Shown here piece after piece: positions 1 through 8,643 of a stretch of DNA of 64,000 nucleotides. This stretch comes from Nostocoides sp. F2B08. Lineage in GTDB: Bacteria > Actinomycetota > Actinomycetes > Actinomycetales > Dermatophilaceae. The stretch's first letter is position 1. Each line of letters opens with the position of its first letter. A program made the position numbers and the translations under genes. Location of the stretch: the NCBI RefSeq assembly GCF_009184895.1, contig NZ_WESE01000001.1, positions 186,001 through 250,000 on the forward strand, given 5' to 3'. Under the pieces are notes generated by a model. That model did no database searches, was not told the origin of the DNA, and saw only the letters and a list, made by a program, of their open reading frames with translations.

Positions 1-520
1 GACGGTTGTAGGTCCATCCCAGACCGTAGGACGTCGCCGCGAGGACGACGAGAGCGAAGCCCAGGGGATCGGGACGCCCGGTGAGGTTCCACGGCTCGGC
101 GATGACCACGACGCCGACGAACCCCAAGGCGACGGCGAGGAGCTTGCGTGAGGTGAGCCGCTCGCTCGGGAGGATCGCCAGAGCGCAGAGCACCGTGGCG
201 ATCGGCGTCGTGGCGTTGCCGATACCCGCCAGGGCCGAGCTCACGTAGAGCTCACCGGTGACGAACCCGGTGAAGGGCAGCACGGTGAGGAACAGGGAGC
301 AGACGAACAGGTGGCCCCACACGCGCCGCCCACGAGGCAGCCGACCTCCGCTCACGCGGAGGAGCAGCACGAGCGTCACAGCGGCGAGCACGATGCGGAG
401 GGTGACGATCTGGACCGGATGCAGGTCGTCGAGGCCGACCTTCATGAGCAGGAAGCTCGAACCCCAGATCAGGGCGAGAGTGGACAGCTTCACCTGCCAG
501 GGAACCCGAGTGGCGGACAT
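1..520 (-). CDS. EamA/DMT-family transporter, C-terminus cut by window edge
   Basis: Inner-membrane protein of the drug/metabolite transporter superfamily, probably a small-molecule exporter. Reading the minus strand from the ATG at 518-520 gives 173 open residues with no stop before the window edge. They open with the family-typical LALIWGSSFLLMKVGL segment, followed by alternating hydrophobic helices and the ...GIGNATTPIATVLCALAILPSE stretch expected near the end of the first EamA repeat. The second EamA repeat lies outside the window. The start is 15 bp downstream of the MetE-like stop codon, so the two genes are probably co-transcribed. Substrate cannot be inferred. Confidence 0.85.
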   Translation of the reverse strand, partial: MSATRVPWQVKLSTLALIWGSSFLLMKVGLDDLHPVQIVTLRIVLAAVTLVLLLRVSGGRLPRGRRVWGHLFVCSLFLTVLPFTGFVTGELYVSSALAGIGNATTPIATVLCALAILPSERLTSRKLLAVALGFVGVVVIAEPWNLTGRPDPLGFALVVLAATSYGLGWTYNR

Positions 521-535
521 CGGCACCACCGCGCG

Positions 536-1552
536 TCAACCGAGGCCGGCCGACGCGCCCCCGACGACGGCGTTGAGCTCACCCGCGAGGTCGACCGCCG
601 CCCGTTGCACCGCCAGCGCGGTCTCCCGGCTGCGCAGGCCCAGCCCGCACGCAGGTGTCACGACCACCGCATCGAGGACGCTCTGCTCGATGCCGACGCG
701 TTCGGCCTCCTCGAGCACGCGCGCCGCGGCGTCCCGCACCGAGCCGCTCCCGTCGGTCGGCAGGAGCCCCGCATACAGGCCGGTCCCGGACTCGAGTGTT
801 GTCGCCACCGACTCCCACCGGGCCGAGGATGCTGCCGTCAGGTCGAGTGAGACGGCGCCGGCCCCGCTCTGGCGCAGGACGGGGATGGGGGCCACGGGAT
901 CACAGCAGTGGATCACCGTCTCCGGGTATGCGCCGGTCACCACCGTCAGAGCCTGCAGCGCCTGCTGCGTGTCGACGGCCGGGACGCGGCCGTACCCCGA
1001 TGCCGTCGGCAGGGTCCCGGTGAGCACCGCCGGAAGCGTGGGCTCGTCGACCTGGACGATCGGCTCGACCCCGGGGAGGAGTCGGCCCAGGTCGGCGACG
1101 AGGACGGCGATGCCGTCCGCGAGCGCGGCCGCGATGTCGAACGCGGCGCCGAGGTCGCTCACGGCCCGCTCACCCCGGGGCAGCTCGATCGCCGCCGCAA
1201 GCGTCCACGGACCCGCCACCGAGATCTTCAGCGGACCGGTGTACCCGTCGTAGGCCTCGGCCAGCTCGTCGAGGTCCTGACGCCAGAACGAGCGACTCCG
1301 TTCGAGGTCCCGGCCGGGTCGGGCGGTCAGCCGCCATCCGGAGGGGGTGAGCTCGACGGGCAGGTCGGTCAGCACCGCGGCTCCTCGACCGACGATGTCG
1401 GCTCCGGGGCCCCGGGAGGGCGTCTCGGCGACGTAGGGGATCCCGAGCCCGTCCGGGTCGAGGAGAAGGTCGCGCACCGTGACGAGCGCCTCGCGAGGGT
1501 CGTCACCGGGCCACGAGCCGATGCCTGTCGCGCGGGTCACGAGGGACATCAT
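536..1552 (-). CDS. MetE C-terminal-like (UROD/MetE fold) protein
   Basis: A 338-residue protein of the cobalamin-independent methionine synthase C-terminal family, corresponding in context to M. tuberculosis Rv3015c near mnmA and ligA. It has the N-terminal ATGIGSWPG motif. Likely zinc ligands are visible as the HCC of VIHCCDP and the Cys of VTPACGLGLRS, equivalent to the His-x-Cys and the last Cys of MetE. The N-terminal half of true MetE is absent, so it is unlikely to be a complete methionine synthase; a related zinc-dependent methyltransferase is more plausible. GTG at 1561 and ATGs at 1552 and 1549 are all possible starts; the GCAGCGGG upstream suits 1552. Physiological role unknown. 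Confidence 0.8.
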   Translation of the reverse strand: MMSLVTRATGIGSWPGDDPREALVTVRDLLLDPDGLGIPYVAETPSRGPGADIVGRGAAVLTDLPVELTPSGWRLTARPGRDLERSRSFWRQDLDELAEAYDGYTGPLKISVAGPWTLAAAIELPRGERAVSDLGAAFDIAAALADGIAVLVADLGRLLPGVEPIVQVDEPTLPAVLTGTLPTASGYGRVPAVDTQQALQALTVVTGAYPETVIHCCDPVAPIPVLRQSGAGAVSLDLTAASSARWESVATTLESGTGLYAGLLPTDGSGSVRDAAARVLEEAERVGIEQSVLDAVVVTPACGLGLRSRETALAVQRAAVDLAGELNAVVGGASAGLG

Positions 1553-1656
1553 GGCGCACACCCGCTGCGCGCCGGTCCCGGGTCCCGGGTCGGGGATCGG
1601 CGGCGTGACCCGGTCCGGGCCGACGACGACGTCGCACGGGTGACCACAATGGGGTG

Positions 1657-2643
1657 ATGAGCAATCCCGAGCGCGACCCCGAGCCGGTGCGCTGCACCGG
1701 CGAGCACGAGCACCACGACACCCTCGTGGTCCTCTCCCCCCGCGAGGTGCCGCTCGGCGGCCCGCGGGCGATGACGGTGCGGCGGACCATCCCGCACCGG
1801 GAGCGCTCGTTCATCGGCGCGTGGTGCTTCGTCGACCACTACGGCCCGGACGACGTCGCGCGGACCGGCGGGATGGACGTCGCACCCCACCCGCACACGG
1901 GACTGCAGACGGTGAGCTGGCTCTTCGAGGGTGAGATCGAGCACCGGGACTCCGCCGGCTACCACGCCATGGTGCGTCCCGGCGAGGTCAACCTCATGAC
2001 CAGCGGTGGCGGGATCGCCCACTCCGAGGTGTCGACGGCGTCGACGACGACCCTGCACGGCGTCCAGCTGTGGGTCGTCCTGCCCGAGGCCGACCGGGAC
2101 GCGCCGCGCGCATTCGAGCACTACGCGGCGCCGGCGGTGGAGATGGCCGACGGCGTCCGGGCGCGCGTCTTCGTCGGCGAGCTGGCCGGTGAGCGGTCTC
2201 CGGTCGACACCTTCACGCCACTGCTCGGCGCCGAGGTGCACCTCGCGCCGCACACCGAGTGGACCGTCGCCCTCGATCCCGATCACGAGCACGGCGTGCT
2301 CCTCGACGTCGGTGAGCTGTCGGTCGACGGAAGGGCACTCGACCGGGGTGAGCTCGCGATCCGCGACTGCGGCGCCAGGACGATGACTCTACGCTCGGCG
2401 GACGAACCGGTCCGAGCCATGGTCCTCGGCGGCGCGCCGTACGACGAGGAGATCGTCATGTGGTGGAACTTCATCGGGCGGGACCACGACGAGGTGGCCC
2501 GCTACCGCGAGGAGTGGCAGGCGCGTTCCGACCGGTTCGGGACCGTCGACGGCTACGAGCCGCGCCACGGGCGCGAGTGGCTGCCTGCACCGGAGCTCCC
2601 CGGGGGGCGTCTGCGCAGTCGAGGACGGCTCGGCCGGCGCTGA
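1657..2643 (+). CDS. Pirin-family protein (first of two)
   Basis: Bicupin pirin-family protein, 328 residues. The metal-binding motifs of pirins are visible in the N-terminal cupin: APHPHTGLQTVSW (two His) and SGGGIAHSE (His and Glu). Pirins are iron-binding proteins; some have quercetin 2,3-dioxygenase activity, others act in redox sensing. This one stands alone, divergent from the MetE-like gene across about 100 bp. GTG 1654 or ATG 1657 can serve as start; a CACAAT hexamer 6 nt before 1657 could be the -10 of a leaderless transcript. It is clearly diverged from the second pirin at 3058-4032, which has HPHRGFETVTY instead. Confidence 0.88.
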   Translation: MSNPERDPEPVRCTGEHEHHDTLVVLSPREVPLGGPRAMTVRRTIPHRERSFIGAWCFVDHYGPDDVARTGGMDVAPHPHTGLQTVSWLFEGEIEHRDSAGYHAMVRPGEVNLMTSGGGIAHSEVSTASTTTLHGVQLWVVLPEADRDAPRAFEHYAAPAVEMADGVRARVFVGELAGERSPVDTFTPLLGAEVHLAPHTEWTVALDPDHEHGVLLDVGELSVDGRALDRGELAIRDCGARTMTLRSADEPVRAMVLGGAPYDEEIVMWWNFIGRDHDEVARYREEWQARSDRFGTVDGYEPRHGREWLPAPELPGGRLRSRGRLGRR

Positions 2644-2684
2644 CCCGCCCGCCACCGACGCGGCATCCCGGTACGGGCCGGCGC

Positions 2685-3035
2685 CTACTCGGCCGGAGTG
2701 GCGAACTCGTCGAAGGCGGCGAGGGCGCGCGGACCGTAGACGGTCGCCGGGCCACCGTCCATGAGGAGGTTGACGCCGATCACCTCGGCGACCTCCTCCC
2801 GCGTCGCGCCGGCGCGTGCCGCACCGCGGGAGTGCGACGCGATGCAGCCGTCACACTGCTTCGACAGGCTGATCGCGAGGGCGATCAGTTCCTTGGTCTT
2901 CGTGTCGAGCACACCGGGAGACAGAGCCGCCTTGTGGGTCTCGGAGAAACCCTTGTAGACGTCCGGAATGAGGCGGCGCAGTTCGCGCGAGGACTCGCGC
3001 AGTCCGGCCAGGGTGTCGGGACCGATGTCTGCCAT
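2685..3035 (-). CDS. Carboxymuconolactone decarboxylase/AhpD-like protein
   Basis: 116-residue alpha-helical protein of the CMD/AhpD superfamily. The redox-active CxxC motif with downstream His is present in SKQCDGCIASHSRGA, which is the AhpD-type peroxidase/disulfide-reductase signature rather than that of true carboxymuconolactone decarboxylase. It lies 22 bp downstream of the second pirin on the same strand. It also has its own apparent leaderless promoter: TAGTGT at 3043-3048, 7 nt before the ATG, with no ribosome-binding site. Together with the pirin and the palindrome at 4071-4088 this suggests an oxidative or electrophile stress unit. The electron donor is unknown. Confidence 0.88.
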   Translation of the reverse strand: MADIGPDTLAGLRESSRELRRLIPDVYKGFSETHKAALSPGVLDTKTKELIALAISLSKQCDGCIASHSRGAARAGATREEVAEVIGVNLLMDGGPATVYGPRALAAFDEFATPAE

Positions 3036-3042
3036 GGCTCCG

Positions 3043-3048
3043 ACACTA
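3043..3048 (-). promoter_or_regulatory. Predicted -10 box (TAGTGT) of leaderless AhpD-like gene
   Basis: TAGTGT read on the minus strand, followed by 7 nt and the ATG at 3035. No Shine-Dalgarno sequence fits in the gap, so the mRNA probably starts at or next to the start codon. Confidence 0.5.
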
Positions 3049-3057
3049 GACCCGTGG

Positions 3058-4032
3058 CTACAGCACGTCGTGGCCGGGGTGGGGCTCCGACGGAATCGTG
3101 CCCAGACGTCCCGCCTGGAAGTCCTCGAACGCCTGGATGAGCTCGGCGCGGGTGTTCATGACGAAGGGGCCGTAGGCGGCGATCGGCTCCCGGATCGGCC
3201 GCCCACCCATGACGTACAGCTCGAGGCTCGGCTCACTCGAGCCCTGTCGGTCGTCGGCCGCCGCCTCGATCGTCTCGCCCGGCCCGAAGACCACGAGCTG
3301 ACCCTTGCGGACCGGCCTGCGGTCGGGACCGACGGTGCCGCGGCCCGCGAGGACGTAGACGAGCGCGTTGAAGTCGGTCCGCCACGGCAGTTCGACCCGC
3401 CCGCCGGCGTGCACGCTCGCGTGCACGATGGTGATGGGGGTGTGGGTGACTCCGGGGCCGGCATGTCCGTCGAGCTCTCCGGCGATGACGCGCAGCAGCG
3501 CGGCGCCGTCGGCCGAGGACAGGAGGGCCACCTCTCCGCCGCGGATGTCCTGGTATCGGGGTGGCGCCATCTTCAGCGTGCTCGGCAGGTTGACCCAGAG
3601 CTGGAGGCAGTGGAAGAGGCCGCCGGTCATGACGAGCTCCTCAGGCGGGGTCTCGATGTGCAGCAGTCCGGAGCCGGCCGTCATCCACTGGGTGTCCCCG
3701 TTGGTGATCTCACCGCCGCCGCCGTGGCTGTCGCGGTGGATGAAGGTGCCGTCCATGATGTAGGTCACCGTCTCGAAGCCACGGTGCGGATGCCATGAAG
3801 TGCCCTTCGGCTCACCCGGTGCGTACTCGACCTCACCCATCTGGTCCATGTGGATGAAAGGGTCGAGCGCCGTCAGGTCGACCCCGGCGAAGGCCCGGCG
3901 GACGGGGAAGCCCTCCCCCTCGAACCCGGACGGCGCCGTCGTCACACTGCGCACGCCGCGCGAACGCTGCCCGAGCGCGGGCACCCGGACGCGGGGTAGG
4001 ACGGTGATGTCGGGAACGGTGATCGCGGGCAT
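3058..4032 (-). CDS. Pirin-family protein (second)
   Basis: 324-residue bicupin pirin. The N-terminal cupin carries WHPHRGFETVTY and GSGLLHIETP, supplying the His/His/His/Glu iron ligands; the C-terminal cupin has RGTVGPDRRPVRKGQLVVF. The start is well supported by GAGGAG 6 nt upstream of the ATG. The gene is separated from mnmA by 61 bp that contain a perfect inverted repeat (4071-4088). The AhpD-like gene follows immediately. Pirins in other actinobacteria are linked to redox control and modulation of beta-oxidation enzymes; direct catalysis (quercetinase-like) is an alternative. Confidence 0.9.
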   Translation of the reverse strand: MPAITVPDITVLPRVRVPALGQRSRGVRSVTTAPSGFEGEGFPVRRAFAGVDLTALDPFIHMDQMGEVEYAPGEPKGTSWHPHRGFETVTYIMDGTFIHRDSHGGGGEITNGDTQWMTAGSGLLHIETPPEELVMTGGLFHCLQLWVNLPSTLKMAPPRYQDIRGGEVALLSSADGAALLRVIAGELDGHAGPGVTHTPITIVHASVHAGGRVELPWRTDFNALVYVLAGRGTVGPDRRPVRKGQLVVFGPGETIEAAADDRQGSSEPSLELYVMGGRPIREPIAAYGPFVMNTRAELIQAFEDFQAGRLGTIPSEPHPGHDVL

Positions 4033-4070
4033 GGCTGGCTCCTCAAGACTGGCTGTTGCCCATCCAACGG

Positions 4071-4088
4071 TAGTTGATGTCTCAACTA
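4071..4088. promoter_or_regulatory. Perfect palindrome TAGTTGA-N4-TCAACTA upstream of pirin
   Basis: Two 7-bp arms, TAGTTGA and TCAACTA, separated by TGTC, 39 bp upstream of the pirin ATG and inside the only gap before mnmA. The spacing and TTGA/TCAA arms are like operators of MarR-family repressors that sense quinones or oxidants. No regulator gene lies beside it in this window. Position and symmetry are seen directly; the regulator family is inference. Confidence 0.6.
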
Positions 4089-4093
4089 TTCCG

Positions 4094-5209
4094 CTAGCGG
4101 CCCGCCGACGGGGTCCGGGTCTCGGTGGCCGCGATCGTCGCCGATCCGATCACCCGGGTGCCGTCGTACAGCACGACCGACTGGCCCGACGCCACGCCGC
4201 GAACGCCCCTGTCCAGATGCACGCGCAGTCGTCCTGCCGCGCCGTCCTGTCCACGGTCGAGGTATGCCGTGGCCGGCACCTCCTCCCCGTGGGCCCGGAT
4301 CTGAGCGCCGACGCGAATGTGACCGAGGGGAGCGGGGCCGCACCAGCGGACATGCTCCCCGTGGAGCTCGCGGACGGTGAGCAGGTCCGCGGTCCCGATG
4401 ACGACCTGCCGGCGGTTCGCGTCGACCTCGACGACGTAGCGGGCCTGTCCGTCGAGGCTGGACCGGTCCAGTCCGAGCCCCCGGCGCTGCCCGACGGTGA
4501 AGCCGTGGGTGCCCGCGTGTCGCCCGACCACGGCTCCCGTCGTCGCGTCGACGAGGTCCCCCGGCGCTTCGCCGAGAGCCCGGCTCAGGAAGCCGCGGGT
4601 GTCGCCGTCGGGGATGAAGCAGATGTCGTGGGAGTCCGGCTTGCGGGCGATGGAGAAGCCGCGCGCGGCGGCCTCCTCCCTGATCCGCTCCTTCGTCGTG
4701 TCGCCGAGCGGAAAGTATGCGCGGGCGAGCTGGTCGGCCGTGAGGACACCGAGCACGTAGGACTGGTCCTTGGCCGGGTCGACGGCGCGGTGCAGCTCGC
4801 GCCCCTCGGGTCCGTCGACGATGCGCGCGTAGTGCCCGGTCGCGACGGCGTCGAAGCCGAGGGCGACGGCCTTGTCGAGCAGAGCGGCGAACTTGATCCG
4901 CTCGTTGCACCGCAGGCAGGGGTTCGGCGTGCGCCCGGCGGCGTACTCGGCGGTGAAGTCCTCGACGACATCGCGCTGGAAGCGCTCGGCGAGGTCCCAC
5001 ACGTAGAACGGGATCCCCAGGCGGTCGGCCACCCGCCGGGCGTCGCCGGCGTCCTCCAGGGTGCAGCACCCCCGCGCCGACTCCCGCAGCCGGGACGCGT
5101 TGCGGCTCAGGGCGAGGTGCACGCCGACGACGTCGTGTCCGGCGTCGAGCATCCGGGCCGCTGCGACGGCCGAGTCGACGCCTCCGCTCATCGCGGCGAC
5201 GACTCTCAC
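4094..5209 (-). CDS. mnmA: tRNA-specific 2-thiouridylase MnmA
   Basis: ATP-dependent enzyme that installs sulfur at C2 of the wobble uridine (U34) of Lys, Glu and Gln tRNAs, taking persulfide sulfur originating from cysteine desulfurase. 371 residues, full length. The PP-loop [10 protein letters not shown] is at residues 6-15. The two catalytic cysteines are Cys98 (TPNPCLRC) and Cys197 ([16 protein letters not shown]). Its ATG overlaps the iscS stop as ATGA, so sulfur donor and acceptor enzymes are translationally coupled. Cytoplasmic housekeeping gene. Confidence 0.97.
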   Translation of the reverse strand: MRVVAAMSGGVDSAVAAARMLDAGHDVVGVHLALSRNASRLRESARGCCTLEDAGDARRVADRLGIPFYVWDLAERFQRDVVEDFTAEYAAGRTPNPCLRCNERIKFAALLDKAVALGFDAVATGHYARIVDGPEGRELHRAVDPAKDQSYVLGVLTADQLARAYFPLGDTTKERIREEAAARGFSIARKPDSHDICFIPDGDTRGFLSRALGEAPGDLVDATTGAVVGRHAGTHGFTVGQRRGLGLDRSSLDGQARYVVEVDANRRQVVIGTADLLTVRELHGEHVRWCGPAPLGHIRVGAQIRAHGEEVPATAYLDRGQDGAAGRLRVHLDRGVRGVASGQSVVLYDGTRVIGSATIAATETRTPSAGR

Positions 5210-6453
5210 GCCGGCACCCCTGCATCGACCGAGGCTGCCGCCCGGGCTCGTGGCACGCAGTCGGCCAGGGCAGCGACCGCACGGTCGACGTCAGCCTCGG
5301 TTGTCGTGCGGCCGAGGGTCAGGCGGACCACCCCCACCGGACCGTCCCCCCGGACGCCGATGGCGTCGAGGACGTGGCTGCGCCCGGGGACACCGGCCTG
5401 ACAGGCCGACCCCGTCGAGGCCTCGATCCCTGCGGCGTCGAGCAGGAACAGCAGGGAGTCCGGCTCGCAGCCGGGAACGACGAGATGCACGTTGCCGGGG
5501 AGCCGGTCCACGGCGGATCCGGGCGTCCACCGTCCTCCGGCGCCCATCCCCAGGTTCAGCCCGAGAACCCCGCTGAAGAGTCGGTCGCGCAGGGCCACGA
5601 GCCGCGGCGTCTCCTCGGCCCGCCGAGCCACCGCCTCCGAGACGGCGGCGGCACACGCAGCGATGAGAGCCGCCGGCAGGGTGCCGCTCCGCAGTCCCCG
5701 CTCATGCCCGCCGCCGCGCACGAGCGGCTGCAGGGGCACCTCACGACGGGCGAGAAGGACACCGACCCCAGCGGGACCACCCAGTTTGTGGGCGGAGACG
5801 CTCATCAGGTCGAGTCCGCTCTCGGCGAAGGACACCTCGAGCGGTCCGGCCGCCTGGACCGCGTCCGAGTGCACCGTGGCTCCCCGCGCCCGAGCGAGGG
5901 TGGCCACCTCGGGGACCGGCTGGACCGTGCCGATCTCGTTGTTCGCCCACATGAGGGACACCAGTGCGACCCGGGCCCCACCGGCCTCGATCCGCTGCAG
6001 AGCATCTCGGACCGCCTCGACAGCGACCGTGCCGGACGGCTCGGGGGACACGAGGCGGAGGTCCGCGCCCACCCGTTCGAGCGCCTCTGCGGGCTCGAGC
6101 ACAGCGTGATGCTCGATCGTGCTCGTGACCACGCCCCGGGCGAGCGGGTCCGCCGACGTGCGCGCCGCATACCCACCGGTCACAGCCAGATTGTCGGCCT
6201 CGGTGCCCCCTGAGGTGAACACGACCTCGGTCGGGTGTGCGCCGAGTGCCGCAGCGATCTGCTCCCGGGACTCCTCGACCAGGGCCCGCACGCGACGACC
6301 GGAGCGGTGCAGCGACGAGGGGTTGCCGACGAGTGCGCTGGCGTCGGCGAGGGCCGCCTCGGCCGCTGGCACCATCGGAGTGGTCGCCGCGTGGTCGAGG
6401 TACACCCGTGCTGCGCCCTCGCCGGAATGGTGGTGGGAGCGGTCGGCAGACAT
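5206..6453 (-). CDS. iscS: Cysteine desulfurase (IscS/NifS family)
   Basis: PLP enzyme converting cysteine to alanine plus enzyme-bound persulfide, here presumably feeding MnmA. 415 residues from the ATG at 6453. The PLP lysine is Lys223 in [12 protein letters not shown] and the persulfide Cys is Cys351 in STGSACQAG. An upstream in-frame extension to 6543 is rejected because TACCAT at 6460-6465 lies exactly 6 nt before this ATG, the signature of a leaderless promoter, and the extension is not family-like. The gene overlaps mnmA by 4 bp. The divergent oppA gene begins about 300 bp away. Confidence 0.95.
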   Translation of the reverse strand: MSADRSHHHSGEGAARVYLDHAATTPMVPAAEAALADASALVGNPSSLHRSGRRVRALVEESREQIAAALGAHPTEVVFTSGGTEADNLAVTGGYAARTSADPLARGVVTSTIEHHAVLEPAEALERVGADLRLVSPEPSGTVAVEAVRDALQRIEAGGARVALVSLMWANNEIGTVQPVPEVATLARARGATVHSDAVQAAGPLEVSFAESGLDLMSVSAHKLGGPAGVGVLLARREVPLQPLVRGGGHERGLRSGTLPAALIAACAAAVSEAVARRAEETPRLVALRDRLFSGVLGLNLGMGAGGRWTPGSAVDRLPGNVHLVVPGCEPDSLLFLLDAAGIEASTGSACQAGVPGRSHVLDAIGVRGDGPVGVVRLTLGRTTTEADVDRAVAALADCVPRARAAASVDAGVPA

Positions 6454-6749
6454 CGTTCCATGGTACGGACCTTGCGCCGCACACCCGACCCGTCGGACCC
6501 CCGAGGCACGAGGCGGGCCACAGTAGCCCACCGAGCCCTGCACCGGGGTGATCGGGGGGACACGGTTCGGTCACTCTCAGCACTTGATATCGAGACTGTA
6601 ACGAATCTGTGCAGAGGCACCTTTCGGCACCGAAGTCCACAGGGTTTTCTGCCTACCGTGCCCTGACACCCGTCGCCGGCGGTCACTCCGGCGACCGAGT
6701 CTCCGCGTACCCGCGGGCAACCCTTTCTCCCGAAACAAGGAGTCACATG
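6454..6749. promoter_or_regulatory. Divergent intergenic region iscS / oppA
   Basis: Longest gene-free stretch in the window. On the minus strand, TACCAT (6460-6465) is the likely -10 of iscS. Toward oppA there is an AT-richer island around 6581-6606 (TTGATA followed by TGTAACGAAT) that probably holds the oppA promoter, although no -35/-10 pair with 16-18 bp spacing is convincing. The oppA ribosome-binding site AAGGAG is at 6737-6742. No RNA gene or riboswitch-like structure was recognised. Confidence 0.4.
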
Positions 6750-8510
6750 ATGACGAGACGTACTCGCATCCTGGGCATGGTCGCCGTCGGCGCTCTCGCG
6801 CTCACGGCGTGCGCAAGCCAGGACAGTACGGACACCGCGACCGGAACCGACACGGCCACCGACGCCGCCACCGCTGAGCGCAGCGGCGGGACGATCCGGG
6901 TCGCCGAGACGAACGCCTTCACGTCGTTCAACCCCGCCGTCGGCGCCAACAACCTGGACATCAACAGCAAGGTCCTGGGCACCATGCGCAGCGACTTCAT
7001 CTACATCGACAACGAGCTGAACATCGTCCAGGACGAGTCCTTCGGCACCTACGAGCTCGTCAGCGAGGACCCGCTGACGGTCACGTACACGGTCAACGAG
7101 AGCTCGGTGTGGTCCGACGGCAACGCCATCGACAGGGGCGACATGCTCCTTCAGTGGGCGGTGCGTTCCGGCTACTTCGACGGCGACGACCCCGAGGCCG
7201 GACCCACGTACTTCCAGTACGCCGGATCGACCGAGGGCCTCGGACTGACCGAGATGCCGGAGTTCGACGGCGAGCAGACCATGACGCTCACCTACTCGCA
7301 GCCCTACGTCGACTGGGAGATCGCCTTCGGTCTCGGTGACGCCATGCCGGCCCACGTCGTGGCCGAGCAGGCCGGTCTGGCCGACGAGGCCGCCCTCGTT
7401 GAACTCCTCGAGACCGCCACCCCGGGCGAGCCCAACGAGGAGCTCCAGGCCGTGGCCGACTTCTGGAACACCGGCTACGTCACCAACACCATGCCGAGCG
7501 ACGAGAGCCTCCTGCTCTCGAGCGGGCCGATGATCGTCACCGACATGGTCGCCGACCAGTCGGTGACACTCGGACTCAACGAGAGCTACGGCGGCGACCT
7601 CGCCCCCCAGGCGGATGAGATCACCGTTCGCTTCATCGGTGACGCGGCCGCGACGATCGCCGCCCTCCGCAACGGCGAGGTCGACATCATCGCCCCGCAG
7701 CCGACCGTGGACTCGGTCACCGAGGTCCAGGGCATCGACGGCGTGACCGTCCTGCAGGGCTCGCAGCTCGCCTACGACCACATCGACCTGAGCTTCGACA
7801 GCGAGGTCTTCGCCGACGCCAACGTTCGCGAGGCCTTCCTCCTCACGCTGCCGCGTGAGCAGATCGTCGACCGGCTGATCCGGCCGATCAACGAGAACGC
7901 CGAGGTCGTCAACTCCCAACTGTACCTGCCGTCGGAGGGTGACCTCTACACCCAGTCCGTCGAGCAGAACGGCTCGGACGCCTACGCCGAGGTCGACATC
8001 GAGGCCGCGCAGGAGCTGCTCGACGGCGCGACCCCGACCGTGCGCATCCTCTACAACTCGGACAACCCGATCCGCGTCGACACGTTCTCCCTCATCCAGG
8101 AGTCCGCGTCGCAGGCCGGCTTCGTCATCGAGGACGGCGGCTCCCCGGACTGGGGTTCGGAGCTCGGCACGGGCACCTACGACGCCTCCATCTTCGGCTG
8201 GATCAGCAGCGGTGTCGGCAACGCCGGCGTCCCGCAGCTCTTCTCCACGACCGGTGGCGGCAACTACAGCGCCTACTCGAACGAGGAGGTCGACGCGCTC
8301 GCCAGCGAGCTCATGGTGACGACCGACTCCGATGAGGCCGAGGGGATCAAGCGCCAGATCGACGCCCTGCTCTGGGGTGACGCGTACGGCGCGACGTTCT
8401 TCCAGAGCCCCGGCCTGGTCGTCCACAGCGATGACGTCCAGGGCGTGGAGTACATGCCCAACCAGACCGGTGTCTGGTGGAACTTCTGGGAGTGGTCACT
8501 CAACTCCTGA
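6750..8510 (+). CDS. oppA: Peptide ABC transporter substrate-binding lipoprotein (family 5)
   Basis: Extracytoplasmic receptor of a peptide/oligopeptide importer, SBP_bac_5 family, 586 residues. The N-terminus is a lipoprotein signal: a short basic segment (MTRRTR), a hydrophobic core and the lipobox ALTAC, so Cys is lipidated and the protein is membrane-anchored. ATG 6750 is preferred to ATG 6747 because it lies 7 nt from AAGGAG. It is the first gene of a permease operon (oppB, oppC) but is separated from oppB by 133 bp of hairpins and repeats, a usual arrangement for making more receptor than permease. Substrate could be peptides, nickel or sugars; peptides are most likely by family. Confidence 0.9.
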   Translation: MTRRTRILGMVAVGALALTACASQDSTDTATGTDTATDAATAERSGGTIRVAETNAFTSFNPAVGANNLDINSKVLGTMRSDFIYIDNELNIVQDESFGTYELVSEDPLTVTYTVNESSVWSDGNAIDRGDMLLQWAVRSGYFDGDDPEAGPTYFQYAGSTEGLGLTEMPEFDGEQTMTLTYSQPYVDWEIAFGLGDAMPAHVVAEQAGLADEAALVELLETATPGEPNEELQAVADFWNTGYVTNTMPSDESLLLSSGPMIVTDMVADQSVTLGLNESYGGDLAPQADEITVRFIGDAAATIAALRNGEVDIIAPQPTVDSVTEVQGIDGVTVLQGSQLAYDHIDLSFDSEVFADANVREAFLLTLPREQIVDRLIRPINENAEVVNSQLYLPSEGDLYTQSVEQNGSDAYAEVDIEAAQELLDGATPTVRILYNSDNPIRVDTFSLIQESASQAGFVIEDGGSPDWGSELGTGTYDASIFGWISSGVGNAGVPQLFSTTGGGNYSAYSNEEVDALASELMVTTDSDEAEGIKRQIDALLWGDAYGATFFQSPGLVVHSDDVQGVEYMPNQTGVWWNFWEWSLNS

Positions 8511-8516
8511 TCGCAG

Positions 8517-8560
8517 TGAGTGGGGTATGCGTGCGACGGCTCGCGCGCATACCCCACTCA
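8517..8560 (+). terminator. Strong intercistronic hairpin between oppA and oppB
   Basis: Arms TGAGTGGGGTATGCG (8517-8531) and CGCATACCCCACTCA (8546-8560) pair perfectly over 15 bp around a 14-nt loop, starting 6 nt after the oppA stop. There is no U-tract, so it more likely acts as an mRNA 3' stabiliser or partial terminator that raises OppA over OppB. Both arms contain the window-wide word GTATGC/GCATAC. Confidence 0.75.
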
Positions 8561-8603
8561 TCTCTGCAGGCACGCATCTCTGCAGGCGGCTCCTCCGGGA
8601 GCC
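8559..8603 (+). repeat. 13-bp direct repeat plus small hairpin before oppB
   Basis: CATCTCTGCAGGC occurs at 8559-8571 and again at 8575-8587, a 16-bp period. It is followed by a 6-bp stem GGCTCC/GGAGCC (8588-8593 with 8598-8603). The repeat starts within the last bases of the large hairpin and suggests slippage or a recent small duplication in the oppA-oppB spacer. Confidence 0.6.
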
Positions 8604-8643
8604 CGGACCACCCCACCCCTGGGCCTGAAAGAGTCAAACCCAC

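Noticed and set aside
6581-6612. TTGATA ... TAACGA as an exact oppA promoter
   Set aside because: The hexamers are 8-11 bp apart, not 16-18, so a precise promoter call is not supported, although the AT-rich island is suggestive.
6180-8426. A 748-codon open frame on the minus strand opposite oppA
   Set aside because: Antisense shadow: in about 70% GC DNA the frame opposite a gene stays open. The composition is Asp/Gly/Val/Arg-biased with no motif, while the plus strand has a lipoprotein signal and SBP family sequence.
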